DNA from: Sphingobium cupriresistens
GTDB taxonomy: Bacteria; Pseudomonadota; Alphaproteobacteria; Sphingomonadales; Sphingomonadaceae
Direction of reading: 5' to 3'
NCBI RefSeq assembly: GCF_004152865.1
Contig: NZ_SEOO01000028.1
Location: forward strand, 1 to 49,281
DNA length: 49,281 nucleotides
Shown: positions 1 through 8,265 of the stretch, piece by piece
How positions within the stretch are numbered: position 1 is the first letter of the stretch
How the letters are laid out: every line of letters begins with the position of its first letter
Notes under the pieces: model-generated
Told to the model about the DNA's origin: nothing
The model's input: only the letters and a program-made list of their open reading frames with translations
Database searches by the model: none
Position numbers and translations under genes: made by a program

Positions 1-2
1 TC

Positions 3-104
3 GCGAAAGACTGGGAGCGATCCATCGCCTCATCAACAGCTTGGGCCCTCATCGCCTCAATCCGCATGCTCACACGCAGAACCGCAAGGTATTGTCAGAA
101 TTGA
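3..104 (+). mobile_element. IS5-like transposase, 3' end (partial)
   Basis: The frame is open from the window edge and stops with TGA at 102-104, giving the last 33 residues of a protein. The stretch KDWERSIASSTAWALIASIR followed by MLTRRTARYCQN resembles the usual C-terminus of IS5-family DDE transposases (acidic/aromatic start, SIAS-AWxxIASIRxLTRRxARY). About 20 bases after the stop, 108-127, may hold the terminal inverted repeat, but the other end is outside the window. A second frame (2-127) is also open but matches nothing I recognise. Whether the element is intact cannot be judged. Confidence 0.6.
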
Positions 105-204
105 GAAACTTCCGAATCCGGCTCTAACATTTTCGAACCGAATCATAGAAAAACCATAGGGGAATAAGGTTTTTTTGCAACGCAGCGATCGATCCCCGGA
201 TAAA

Positions 205-1479
205 TCAAGCCGCATCTCCTTGGACCGTTCTAATATGGACGGCGGAAATCTTGGTCAGGCCTGCGTTATCCCGCCTTGGTTTTAGCAACCGATCAGCGGC
301 ATTGCGCACCAACATTTCCAACCCCTCTTCGGACAACAGACCACCGCGAATCAGGCATTTGTCAATCAAAACGCGACGGAAGGCCGAGTAGAGCGCTACG
401 TCCGTGGGCGTCGGCGCGGACCAAAAGCTGTCCAGCCCTGCCGTATGAACCATACCAGGGACCTTATAAACGGCATGGCCCAAGACCACCACCGAATTAC
501 CCCCGTTGAGTGCCAGCGTGCCAACGGTGCTGTTGACCGTCACCAAGCCTAACGACTTCTTGACGACTTCGGCGATATCCCAGTCAGACAGATAGACGAC
601 ACGTTCGCCTACGCCATAATGCGCCGCCAGCGATGCTGTAAGCCGGTCCCAACCCACTAGTCCCGGATCGAGAGGATGCCGCTTTACCACCAACAGCACA
701 TGCGGCGGCGCATGGCGTGCAAAACTCTTGATCACGAAACGCAAGGCCGCACGCATATTGCCGAACGGCGAATGAACTCGAATCTGATAGTCAGAATTCA
801 ACTGGAGCGGCAGGACAAAAAATGGGCGATCTCCTATTCGCTTCCATTCTTCATGCGCCCGACGTTGATCGCGATGTTTCCGTATCAGCTTCCACGCCCA
901 GCCAGCAGATTCCATTAAGAAACTATGCGGCCGATGAGTGCGATAGAACGGGAAATAAACCCTCATCATCGCGGATGCCAGACCATTGCGCATGGTGTTT
1001 CGCGCACGTACCTTGAAGGTCGATGGCACTTGCGGCAGATCGTCCGTTTGGTCAGATAGGCCTGCTGCCTGATCCAGATACCATTGCGGATCGAGCGGCA
1101 AGGTCGAATTGCCGTTCACGCCATCATCCTGCAACGTCAGGAAATCGGGTCGGATATATCCTTCTTCGACCACATGCACCCGCAGACCGCGCAAATGCGC
1201 CATTCCATGGGCCGAGGCATGATAGGGACGGCAATCGCCATAGAGGATGAGGTCGGTAACGCCCTGATTAACGACGAAATCGTCGAAGAACAGCGGCCAG
1301 TTGCGGAAAGTGCCGCGATAGTCAGTGGCATCCTCCGGCCAATCGATCTTGTCGCCGCCGTTGATGTTGATCCGCATTGCGCGGTGCCCCCGTTCACGCA
1401 ACGCCTGCGCCAGCATCACGAAATAAGGGCCATGCGGTCCTTGCAGGAACAGGAATGTCTTCGCGGCAGCTTCAGCCAT
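205..1479 (-). CDS. kpsS: KpsS-like capsule polysaccharide export/Kdo transferase
   Basis: The 424-residue protein opens with FLFLQGPHGPYFVMLAQAL and continues with an NGGD segment, LILYGDCRPYH and VVEEGYIRPDFLTL. These are hallmarks of the KpsS/LipB capsule family. In group 2 and 3 capsules KpsS adds the first beta-Kdo to the phosphatidylglycerol anchor on which ABC-exported capsule is built; that role is transferred from the family. Its ATG lies 8 bp inside the end of the kpsC-like gene, so the two are probably translationally coupled. It is the last gene of its transcript, and transposase remnants begin 100 bp beyond it. Base composition looks lower in GC than the metabolic genes of this window, as is common for capsule loci. 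Confidence 0.85.
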   Translation of the reverse strand: MAEAAAKTFLFLQGPHGPYFVMLAQALRERGHRAMRININGGDKIDWPEDATDYRGTFRNWPLFFDDFVVNQGVTDLILYGDCRPYHASAHGMAHLRGLRVHVVEEGYIRPDFLTLQDDGVNGNSTLPLDPQWYLDQAAGLSDQTDDLPQVPSTFKVRARNTMRNGLASAMMRVYFPFYRTHRPHSFLMESAGWAWKLIRKHRDQRRAHEEWKRIGDRPFFVLPLQLNSDYQIRVHSPFGNMRAALRFVIKSFARHAPPHVLLVVKRHPLDPGLVGWDRLTASLAAHYGVGERVVYLSDWDIAEVVKKSLGLVTVNSTVGTLALNGGNSVVVLGHAVYKVPGMVHTAGLDSFWSAPTPTDVALYSAFRRVLIDKCLIRGGLLSEEGLEMLVRNAADRLLKPRRDNAGLTKISAVHIRTVQGDAA

Positions 1480-3112
1480 GCAGGAACTCGGCGAACAAAG
1501 TCATAAATCGGCGCAACTTCCCCTGTAACATGCGCAAGCGGATAAGCCATGTCACCGGCGGCGTCGATCCGTTCGCCATACGGTCCACCATGACTTCGGG
1601 ACCGCACGGCAACCGCGTTACCGGATCGATATAGCGAGGATAGAGAATGAGCGTCCCCGCCACAAGCTGATCCACGCTGAGTTGACGGCCCCGTCGGCCG
1701 GTCGCCTTGGCAAGGTCACGGGTCAACCCCCAGCCGGCATAGAAAGGCATGCCGTGAACCGTCACAGCGCAGCCACGCATCAGCGCTTCAAACCCGGTGA
1801 GAGACGACAATACATGCACATCGTCCACCGCCTGCACCAGCTCCATCAGTGGTGCGCCCGTGTCGATGGCATCGGCATGGGCCAGCACGCTGGCGTCGGG
1901 CAGATGCCCTTTCCGATGGCCGGCCTGCACGTCGGGATGCGGGCGATAAACGATCCAGGCGTCCGGTTCGGCGCGGCGCACCCGCGCCAGGAAATCCAGA
2001 TTGCCATCGACACCCGCACCACCCAGACGCACCGACAGGTCATCTTCCACCTGTCCGACCGCCAACACCGTGCGCCGCCCCATTGGCAGGACGATCATCT
2101 GCCCCGCTTCCTGTCCATATTTGGTGACGCCCGCCATACAGACCCGGTGGCGCAGCCGCGCGGCACGATCGACCAGCGTCTGCGGAAAATCATGCGTCGC
2201 CAACAGCGTTTCCAGGTCGTTGGCTGCCCGCGCGTTATAATAAATGCCTGTCCGGTCGACCACCACCGATCCGGGCGGATGCAGCGCCGCGCCCAGCCCG
2301 CGCGACCGCAGGAAGCCATCCTCGACCCGCGCGACCGGAACCCCCATCGCCGCAGCCTCCCCCACCGTTTCAGGCGGAACACGCGAAGGCCATATCGCCA
2401 GCGCACCGCCTTGCTGCCGGGCGCGGCGCAAGCCCCGACGCGCAGACAGAAAAGGCGGCGCTTCCAGCCCATCCCACAGGAAATGGCCAATGGCCTCCCG
2501 TTTCCAGAAAGCCATGCCGCTGGCGGCCGATATCCCGCGATTGCCGTCGAGATGACGACGCCAGTCGGCCAATTGCATAATGACCTGCGCTGCATCGACA
2601 GGCGCGCCCGTGAAGCAATCCCGATATGTGGCCGCGGCCAGACGAGCCTTCAACGTCATCCGCAGCATTGCCGGATCGACCTGCACGCCATCGGGGCCGA
2701 TGAGCGGCACATCCAATAGGCCGGCGATCAGGGCCAGATCGTCATCGCCTGTGGCATGTACGGCGCGCGCCTGCGCCACCAGCGCCCAGGGATCGCAGCA
2801 AGCCGGCAGGCGGACGCCCTGAAGGCCGTATGTCGGTGCGCCCGCCGTCCCCGGAACAATGCCGATCTGCTGCGGCCACAACCCTGCCAGCGCCCCGCCA
2901 TCCACTGGCACACCCTCACGCACAACCAGATGCACTCCATGGGGACGATGCCCCCAAAAATCGCCGCCGACGCGGAATTGGGAGAGCAGGGCCAGAATCT
3001 CGTCCGACACCGGCGCGGCGACGTCACCATTGTCAGCCGACCGACTGATCGCGGCCGTCGATGATGCAATGCCGGCAAAGGGCGGCGAACGCAGGAACGG
3101 GACGGGCGTCAT
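1472..3112 (-). CDS. kpsC: KpsC-like capsule beta-Kdo transferase, short form
   Basis: This is a 546-residue Capsule_synth protein. The second half carries the conserved KpsC signature: [51 protein letters not shown], and a final [28 protein letters not shown] block. Full KpsC has two such transferase domains over roughly 670 residues. Here the N-terminal copy looks cut down to about 200 poorly conserved residues. I chose the ATG at 3112 (MTPVPFLRS) because the family usually begins near PxFLRSPPFP; the frame is open to 3151. The ATG overlaps the stop of a 28-codon ORF as TGATG. With the adjacent KpsS it implies a Kdo-linked, ABC-exported polysaccharide. Confidence 0.82.
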   Translation of the reverse strand: [546 protein letters not shown]

Positions 3113-3198
3113 CAGGGGGCGACAGGGGCCGACAAAATCCAACCCGCGCATGCCTGCGCGTCGATCGCCTTAGCCGATAATGCGGTGATGCGGGCCAT
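3112..3198 (-). CDS. Possible 28-codon leader ORF before kpsC
   Basis: An ATG at 3198 is preceded by AAGGA with 7-nt spacing, which is a better ribosome site than kpsC itself has. The frame runs 28 codons (MARITALSAK... to ...APVAP) and its TGA overlaps the kpsC ATG as TGATG. That arrangement suits translational coupling. The peptide resembles nothing I know. It may be a chance ORF or may mean that kpsC expression depends on re-initiation. Confidence 0.22.
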   Translation of the reverse strand: MARITALSAKAIDAQACAGWILSAPVAP

Positions 3199-3249
3199 GC
3201 CCCTGTCCTTCCATGCCTCGCTCGACCATGCGGGCGCTGGCGAGGAAGG

Positions 3250-4545
3250 TCAAGGAACAGAGACTGTTACTTCTTCGATCAGGTCGGTGACGACGTCGAA
3301 ATAGTCGCGCCAGGTCGGCGCGCGCCAATGGGCGAGGCGCGCAATCTGGGCAGCACGGTCGGGTGTATCGGGCTGGCTATAGGCCTCAATCGCCCGCATC
3401 CACCCCAGCCCGTCGAGCGGGTCGAGATAATCCGGCGCGTCGCCGCCAACCTCGCGATGGGCGGTGATATCGCTGCAGATCACCGGCACGCCGGCCGCCA
3501 AAGCCTCGACTACGGGCATGCCGAAACCTTCGGCGAAAGACGGCATCAGCATGGCGCGGGCGTTGGCGACCAGCGCTTGCATGCGATTGTCCGAAACCTC
3601 GCCCGCCTCGATCACATGGCCGCGCAGCGCCTCCGCCCGCTCCAGCATGTCGATGACATTTTCATTTTCCCAACCGCGTCGGCCGATCAGCACCAGCACC
3701 GGGGCCGCGTCGCCCAGCCGTTCGACCATCCGCCGCCACAGGTTGAGCAGCAGCAGGTGATTCTTCCGCGGCTCGATCGTCGAAATATAGACGAAATAGG
3801 GCCGTTCGGGCAGCGATTCGCCCTTGGCGCCAAAGATATCGGGCGCGTCCGCCCCAAAATGCGCGACCCGGATAGCGCGCCCGTCCAGGCCATGACTCAT
3901 ATGGGGCGCCAGTGCGTCGATCGTCGCCTGGCTGTTGCCGATAATGCCGCTCGCGAAGCTGTCGATAGTGCGCACCCGGCGGCGATGCTCGTCCGCACCC
4001 TGCGGCCGGGCATATTCGGGATGGCTGAGCGGAATGACGTCATGAACGAGCGTGATGAACTTCGCGCCCTCGGCGCGCAGAATCGCGCCAACCTGGGCGT
4101 GATCGTCCAAATGATGCGGCGACACCTGGAGATAGACGCGCGGACCCGACGCACGCGGCACCGGGCGGGGCCGAGTGGCGAACATATGGCGGATCACCGC
4201 GGCCTTGCTATCGCCGGCATCGGTCGAACGGACATTGCGCCATTTGGCCGCGGTAAAGGCCAGGAACTGGCGCACCGCAGAGCTGTCCAGTCGGCCATAA
4301 TAGCCCCCGGCGGGATGCACCGCCGAAAAGGCCAGGCGATCGGGCATCCGCTCCAGCAGTTCGCGCGCATAGACATATTCCACGCGATCAATGCCCGTCG
4401 GCGCGGGATGAAAAGATCGGGATAGCAGCCGCGAAATGTCGAGGATCACCTCGCTTTCGCCGCCCCCGCTCTGAAACAACTGGCTGGCGCGCTTGGAGCG
4501 CAGCGCGAGCCGCGCGCCGGGCGCGTTGAAGGGACGCAGCGCCAT
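3250..4545 (-). CDS. GT4-type glycosyltransferase of the capsule locus
   Basis: This 431-residue group 1 (GT4) glycosyltransferase shows VILDISRLLSR and PTGIDRVEYVYARELL near the start, then ITLVHDVIPLSHPEYARP, IIGNSQATIDAL, YFVYISTIEPRKNHLLLLNL, and the nucleotide-sugar E-x7-E block in SFAEGFGMPVVEALAAGVPV. It probably transfers a hexose or similar sugar to a capsule or exopolysaccharide intermediate at the cytoplasmic face of the inner membrane; donor and acceptor are unknown. The frame is open to 4767, but that part overlaps the HIT gene in another frame and reads as arginine-rich out-of-frame sequence, so I start at the ATG at 4545. A 137-bp gap separates it from the kpsC-like gene. Confidence 0.82.
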   Translation of the reverse strand: MALRPFNAPGARLALRSKRASQLFQSGGGESEVILDISRLLSRSFHPAPTGIDRVEYVYARELLERMPDRLAFSAVHPAGGYYGRLDSSAVRQFLAFTAAKWRNVRSTDAGDSKAAVIRHMFATRPRPVPRASGPRVYLQVSPHHLDDHAQVGAILRAEGAKFITLVHDVIPLSHPEYARPQGADEHRRRVRTIDSFASGIIGNSQATIDALAPHMSHGLDGRAIRVAHFGADAPDIFGAKGESLPERPYFVYISTIEPRKNHLLLLNLWRRMVERLGDAAPVLVLIGRRGWENENVIDMLERAEALRGHVIEAGEVSDNRMQALVANARAMLMPSFAEGFGMPVVEALAAGVPVICSDITAHREVGGDAPDYLDPLDGLGWMRAIEAYSQPDTPDRAAQIARLAHWRAPTWRDYFDVVTDLIEEVTVSVP

Positions 4546-4594
4546 CAGCGCGCGCCCTGCGGAGATATCGGCCGAACGGCGAAACGGTCGCGCA

Positions 4595-5035
4595 TCAGAA
4601 TTGGGCGCGAATCTCGTCGGCCAACGCCGTGAGCGCCGCCGCGTCGGCGAACTGTCCCTGCGCATGGGCGCCGAACCCCAAAGGCCCGCCTTCCCAACGC
4701 GGCACGATATGGACATGCAGGTGGAACACGGTCTGCCCCGCCGGCGCGCCGTTGAACTGCGCGACATGGATGCCGTCGGGGGCCAGCGCCTGGCGCGTGG
4801 CGTTGGCGACCTTCTTGACGCTCGCCATCACCTGCGCCAGCGCCTCATCCTCTATCTCCAGGATGTTGCGCGCCCTGGACCATTTGGAAATGACCAGGCT
4901 GTGCCCCCTCGACTGCGGCTGGATGTCGAGGAAGGCGAGCGTGTGCGCATCCTCATATAATTTGATCGACGGAATCTTGCCCGCAAGGATCAGGGCGAAG
5001 GGGTTATTGTCGTCATAAACGCCGTCAAGGCTCAT
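4595..5035 (-). CDS. HIT family nucleotide hydrolase
   Basis: This is a 146-residue histidine-triad protein with the full motif HLHVHIVP (H105, H107, H109; H107 is the expected nucleophile) and the N-terminal FALILAGKIPSIKLYED / TLAFLDIQPQSRGHSLVI pattern. Such proteins cleave nucleotide phosphoramidates or dinucleoside polyphosphates such as Ap4A; the substrate here is unknown. It lies 11 bp after the CoA-transferase subunit B gene on the same strand and is probably co-transcribed with it. The glycosyltransferase gene begins about 50 bp downstream. Confidence 0.88.
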   Translation of the reverse strand: MSLDGVYDDNNPFALILAGKIPSIKLYEDAHTLAFLDIQPQSRGHSLVISKWSRARNILEIEDEALAQVMASVKKVANATRQALAPDGIHVAQFNGAPAGQTVFHLHVHIVPRWEGGPLGFGAHAQGQFADAAALTALADEIRAQF

Positions 5036-5046
5036 CCTGGCCGTCC

Positions 5047-5682
5047 TCAGCTCACATAATGTGCGCTGGTCTTAGCCGCGATATCCTCCGCCGTCACGCC
5101 CGGCGCCATTTCGACCAGCTTGAACGGGCTGTCATGGTCGGGGCGCTGGAAAACGCACAGGTCCGTCACGATCATGTCGACCACATTCTTGCCGGTCAGC
5201 GGCAGGGTGCAGGCCGGAATGAACTTGGGATCGCCATTTTTGGACGTATGCTCCATGACGACGATGATCTTCTTGACGCCCGCGACCAGATCCATCGCGC
5301 CGCCCATGCCCTTGATCATCTTGCCGGGGATCATCCAGTTGGCGATGTCGCCATTTTCGGCAATCTCCATCGCGCCCAGCACGGTTAGGTCGATATGCCC
5401 GCCACGAATCATGGCGAAGCTGTCGGCCGAACTGAAATAGGCGGTCTGCGGCAATTCGCTGATCGTCTGCTTGCCCGCATTGATGAGGTCGGCGTCCTCG
5501 TCGCCCTCATAGGGAAAGGGGCCAATGCCCAACATGCCGTTTTCCGACTGGAGCGTCACCTCCACGCCATCGGGAATATGATTCGCCACCAGCGTCGGAA
5601 TGCCGATGCCCAGATTCACGTAGAAACCGTCCTGCAATTCCTTCGCCGCGCGCGCGGCCATTTCGTCACGAGTCCAGGGCAT
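5047..5682 (-). CDS. scoB: 3-oxoacid CoA-transferase subunit B
   Basis: The 211-residue protein begins [16 protein letters not shown] and contains [17 protein letters not shown] and [20 protein letters not shown]. The Glu of SENG is the family's catalytic residue that forms the acyl/CoA thioester. A glycine-rich [10 protein letters not shown] segment and [20 protein letters not shown] follow, as in succinyl-CoA:3-ketoacid transferase subunit B. The alternative 3-oxoadipate transferase (PcaJ) cannot be excluded. Subunit A lies upstream at 6572-7282, separated by a phosphatase gene. The upstream extension to 5715 lies inside that phosphatase gene, so I start at the ATG at 5682. Confidence 0.9.
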   Translation of the reverse strand: MPWTRDEMAARAAKELQDGFYVNLGIGIPTLVANHIPDGVEVTLQSENGMLGIGPFPYEGDEDADLINAGKQTISELPQTAYFSSADSFAMIRGGHIDLTVLGAMEIAENGDIANWMIPGKMIKGMGGAMDLVAGVKKIIVVMEHTSKNGDPKFIPACTLPLTGKNVVDMIVTDLCVFQRPDHDSPFKLVEMAPGVTAEDIAAKTSAHYVS

Positions 5683-5684
5683 GA

Positions 5685-6572
5685 TTATTTCTCCCCTATG
5701 GCGGGCGGCGCCCACCTCTTGTCCATCGGAAATATGTCGTCGAACCCGCCCTTAAGGCCGCTGCCATAGACGGGGTTGGGCATCACGAACCAGCCATTGC
5801 CCCACAGGCCCGCGACCGGCGGTTGCAGGGTCGCGACGCGGCGTGCGGGCACGGCCTTTTCGGCATTGAGGGGGCCGGCGTTGAACAGGTCGGAAAAATC
5901 GCCCAACTGGTCGCCGCCCATGGCGATGACGCAATAGCGCGCCGCGATCATCGCCCGGCGGCCATCCTTGCGCGATCCCATCGCATCGTCGCCGCTCAGA
6001 TAGAGCGTCTGGCCATGCACCGCATCGCCCAGGCCCGCGGCCTTGATCGCGCGGACGGTCGCATCGGCATTGGCGGCCGAGCGGTTGGTGTTGAAGATGA
6101 CGGTAACACCCAAGCCACGCAGCGCGGCCAGCCCATGGTCGGCGCCCGGCACCGGCCCGACCGCGCCCTCGCCCTCGCCCGTCTTCTCCCATGCATCCCA
6201 GGCGGCGGCGTCAAAGCCTTTGCCGGTCTTCGCGTCATGATATTCATAGCCGGTGTTGAGCATCACCGTTTCGTCCACGTCGAACACCGCGGCGAAAGGC
6301 TTGTCGCCACAGGGCACGAATCGCGGCGCGGCGAGGCTCGCCCCATCCGCCAGCACGACGCTATCCGCCGACCGCGCCTTCACCCTGGCGGACACATAGG
6401 CCAGCAGCGCATTCCAGGCCTGCGCCGAAATCGCCGCCCCCTCGCCCGACCCGTAGAGATATCGCATCCCCGCCGGTGGATTGACGGACGGCGCGGGCGA
6501 CGGCGCCACGGTCGCGCAGGCGGCCAACGGCGCCAACAGCAGCCCCCAACCCAAGCGCTTCGGCATCGACAT
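5685..6572 (-). CDS. HAD-type acid phosphatase lipoprotein, e(P4) family
   Basis: The 295-residue protein has a short signal peptide ending in the lipobox LAAC (Cys19), so it is probably an outer-membrane or periplasmic lipoprotein. HAD motifs are visible: [11 protein letters not shown] (Asp98, Asp100); II, IFNTNRS; III, the Lys in [19 protein letters not shown]. This is the class C/e(P4) 5'-nucleotidase pattern and implies dephosphorylation of nucleotides or other monoesters outside the cytoplasm. Its ATG shares one base with the stop of scoA (TGATG) and its stop is 2 bp before scoB, so it is locked into that operon. The link to CoA transfer is not obvious. Confidence 0.87.
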   Translation of the reverse strand: MSMPKRLGWGLLLAPLAACATVAPSPAPSVNPPAGMRYLYGSGEGAAISAQAWNALLAYVSARVKARSADSVVLADGASLAAPRFVPCGDKPFAAVFDVDETVMLNTGYEYHDAKTGKGFDAAAWDAWEKTGEGEGAVGPVPGADHGLAALRGLGVTVIFNTNRSAANADATVRAIKAAGLGDAVHGQTLYLSGDDAMGSRKDGRRAMIAARYCVIAMGGDQLGDFSDLFNAGPLNAEKAVPARRVATLQPPVAGLWGNGWFVMPNPVYGSGLKGGFDDIFPMDKRWAPPAIGEK

Positions 6573-7282
6573 CAGGCCGCTTCCCGCGTCCGCACCGTCC
6601 GGAATTCGATCTTCTTGTCATAGGGCGCACCCACGATCATGCGCTTCACATAGATGCCGGGCAGATGGATCGCGTCGGGGTCCAGGCTGCCGGTCGGCAC
6701 CACTTCCTCGACTTCGGCGATGCAGATTTTCGCCGCGGTCGCCATCGGCTGGTTGAAGTTGCGCGCCGTCTTGCGGAAGATCAGGTTGCCGCTCTCATCG
6801 GCCTTCCAGCCCTTGATGATCGCGACATCGGCAAAGATACCGCGCTCAAGAATATAATCCTGGCCATCGAAACTCTTGACCTCCTTGCCCTCGGCCACCT
6901 GCGTGCCGACGCCGGTCTTGGTGTAGAAGCCGGGGATGCCCGCCCCGCCCGCGCGGCAGCGTTCGGCCAGCGTCCCCTGGGGGCAGAATTCCACCTCCAG
7001 TTCGCCGGCCAGATATTGTCGCTCAAACTCCTTATTCTCGCCGACATAGGAGGAGATCATCTTCTTGACCTGGCGCGTGCGCAACAGCTTGCCCAGCCCT
7101 TCGCCGTCGATCCCGGCATTGTTACTGGCGATGGTCAGATCCTTGACGCCCGCATCGCGGATCGCGTCGATCAATCGTTCGGGAATACCACACAGGCCAA
7201 AGCCGCCCGCGCACAGATGCATCCCGTCGAACAGCAATCCTTCCAGCGCCGCAGCGGCATCGGGGTAGAGCTTCCTGGCCAT
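6572..7282 (-). CDS. scoA: 3-oxoacid CoA-transferase subunit A
   Basis: This 236-residue subunit A has the CoA-binding [16 protein letters not shown], the conserved [38 protein letters not shown] and [20 protein letters not shown]. With subunit B it moves CoA between succinyl-CoA and a 3-oxoacid (ketone-body or 3-oxoadipate use). Two ATGs compete, 7288 and 7282. The Shine-Dalgarno GGAAGG directly abuts the first and is 6 nt before the second, so 7282 is preferred. A LysR-type regulator gene starts 93 bp away on the opposite strand and is a likely controller. Confidence 0.9.
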   Translation of the reverse strand: MARKLYPDAAAALEGLLFDGMHLCAGGFGLCGIPERLIDAIRDAGVKDLTIASNNAGIDGEGLGKLLRTRQVKKMISSYVGENKEFERQYLAGELEVEFCPQGTLAERCRAGGAGIPGFYTKTGVGTQVAEGKEVKSFDGQDYILERGIFADVAIIKGWKADESGNLIFRKTARNFNQPMATAAKICIAEVEEVVPTGSLDPDAIHLPGIYVKRMIVGAPYDKKIEFRTVRTREAA

Positions 7283-7330
7283 CGGCATCCTTCCTTTTTT
7301 TGAAAGTTCACACCGTTCTTAGGCAGCGCG

Positions 7331-7376
7331 ACCAATCAATACCAATGATTTGTTTTTTCAGTTAAACATAACCAAT
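7331..7376. promoter_or_regulatory. Three ACCAAT repeats between scoA and the LysR gene
   Basis: ACCAAT occurs at 7331-7336, 7341-7346 and 7371-7376. The offsets are 10 and 30 bp, so all three sit on the same DNA face. The third overlaps the ATG of the LysR gene. A phased array in a divergent LysR/target interval is where a LysR-type protein would bind and autoregulate. That it is the operator is inference. Confidence 0.4.
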
Positions 7377-8265
7377 GTCTATCAATCGTATCGCTTTCTA
7401 CCATCTCGAAACGCTGCTCTGGATCGCCCGGCTGGGCACTTTCGCAGCGGCGGCGGCGCGGCTCAACACGACCCAGCCCGCCATTTCGGCGCGCGTGCGC
7501 GAACTGGAAAGTCATCTGGGCACCGCCCTGTTCCGGCGGGAGGGTCGAGCCATGGCGCTGACTCCCGCCGGGCGCGAACTGGTGCGCGAAAGCGAACCGC
7601 TCTGGGCGCGTTTCCAGGGGGTGCTGATGGGGTGTAGCGACATATCGGGCGCGACCGGAATCATCCGAATCGGCGCGGGCGAAATTGCGGCGGCCAGCTG
7701 TCTGCCCGGCTTCGTCGCGCAACTGGGCCATGACCTGCCCCATGTCAGCCTGGAGGTGGACATTGCGCTGACGGTCGATCTGATCCAGCAACTCGCTTCC
7801 GGCCGCACCGACATCGCCTTTGCCGCCGGCCGGATCGCCCATCCGATGCTGCGCACCGCGCCGATCGGCAGCGTCGATCTGCTCTGGCTGGCCAGCCCGT
7901 CGACGGTGAGGAACATGGACGCGGCCCACACGCCGATCTGGTCGCTCACCAACCTGTCGCCGCTCTATCGCATCATGAAGGAGGCGATCGCCGCGTCGGA
8001 CCTGGCCGATTGCCCGCTCAACCTGTGCAACAATGTCCGCACGATGATCGACATCGTGCTGGAAGGCGGCGGGATCGGCATCTTTCCCCATCCGATGGTG
8101 CGCCAACCCATCGCAAGCGGGCGGCTGGTGCCGGTGCCCGATGCGCCCGCCATGCCCCCGGTCGAATTTCAGGTCGCGATGCGGGCCGCGGAGTCCGATC
8201 CGCTGGTGCTGGCGATTTTCGACCGGGCGAGCCGGCTCGACCTGCGCGCCGGCGCCGCGGCCTAG
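7375..8265 (+). CDS. LysR-family transcriptional regulator
   Basis: The 296-residue protein has an N-terminal winged helix-turn-helix ([55 protein letters not shown]) and a C-terminal effector-binding domain ([50 protein letters not shown]). It is divergent from the CoA-transferase operon, so it probably senses a related acid or CoA ester and controls scoA; no ligand can be read from the sequence. No Shine-Dalgarno precedes the ATG, and an ACCAAT repeat overlaps it, so initiation may be leaderless or autoregulated. Its stop is shared with that of the thiazole synthase gene through the palindrome CTAG. Confidence 0.9.
   Translation: MSINRIAFYHLETLLWIARLGTFAAAAARLNTTQPAISARVRELESHLGTALFRREGRAMALTPAGRELVRESEPLWARFQGVLMGCSDISGATGIIRIGAGEIAAASCLPGFVAQLGHDLPHVSLEVDIALTVDLIQQLASGRTDIAFAAGRIAHPMLRTAPIGSVDLLWLASPSTVRNMDAAHTPIWSLTNLSPLYRIMKEAIAASDLADCPLNLCNNVRTMIDIVLEGGGIGIFPHPMVRQPIASGRLVPVPDAPAMPPVEFQVAMRAAESDPLVLAIFDRASRLDLRAGAAA

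Noticed and set aside
2..127. Open frame ending at 127
   Set aside because: The adjacent frame ending at 104 has a transposase-like C-terminus; this one resembles nothing and overlaps it.
4546..4767. N-terminal extension of the glycosyltransferase
   Set aside because: It overlaps the HIT gene out of frame and is Arg/Ser-rich, unlike a protein N-terminus of this family.
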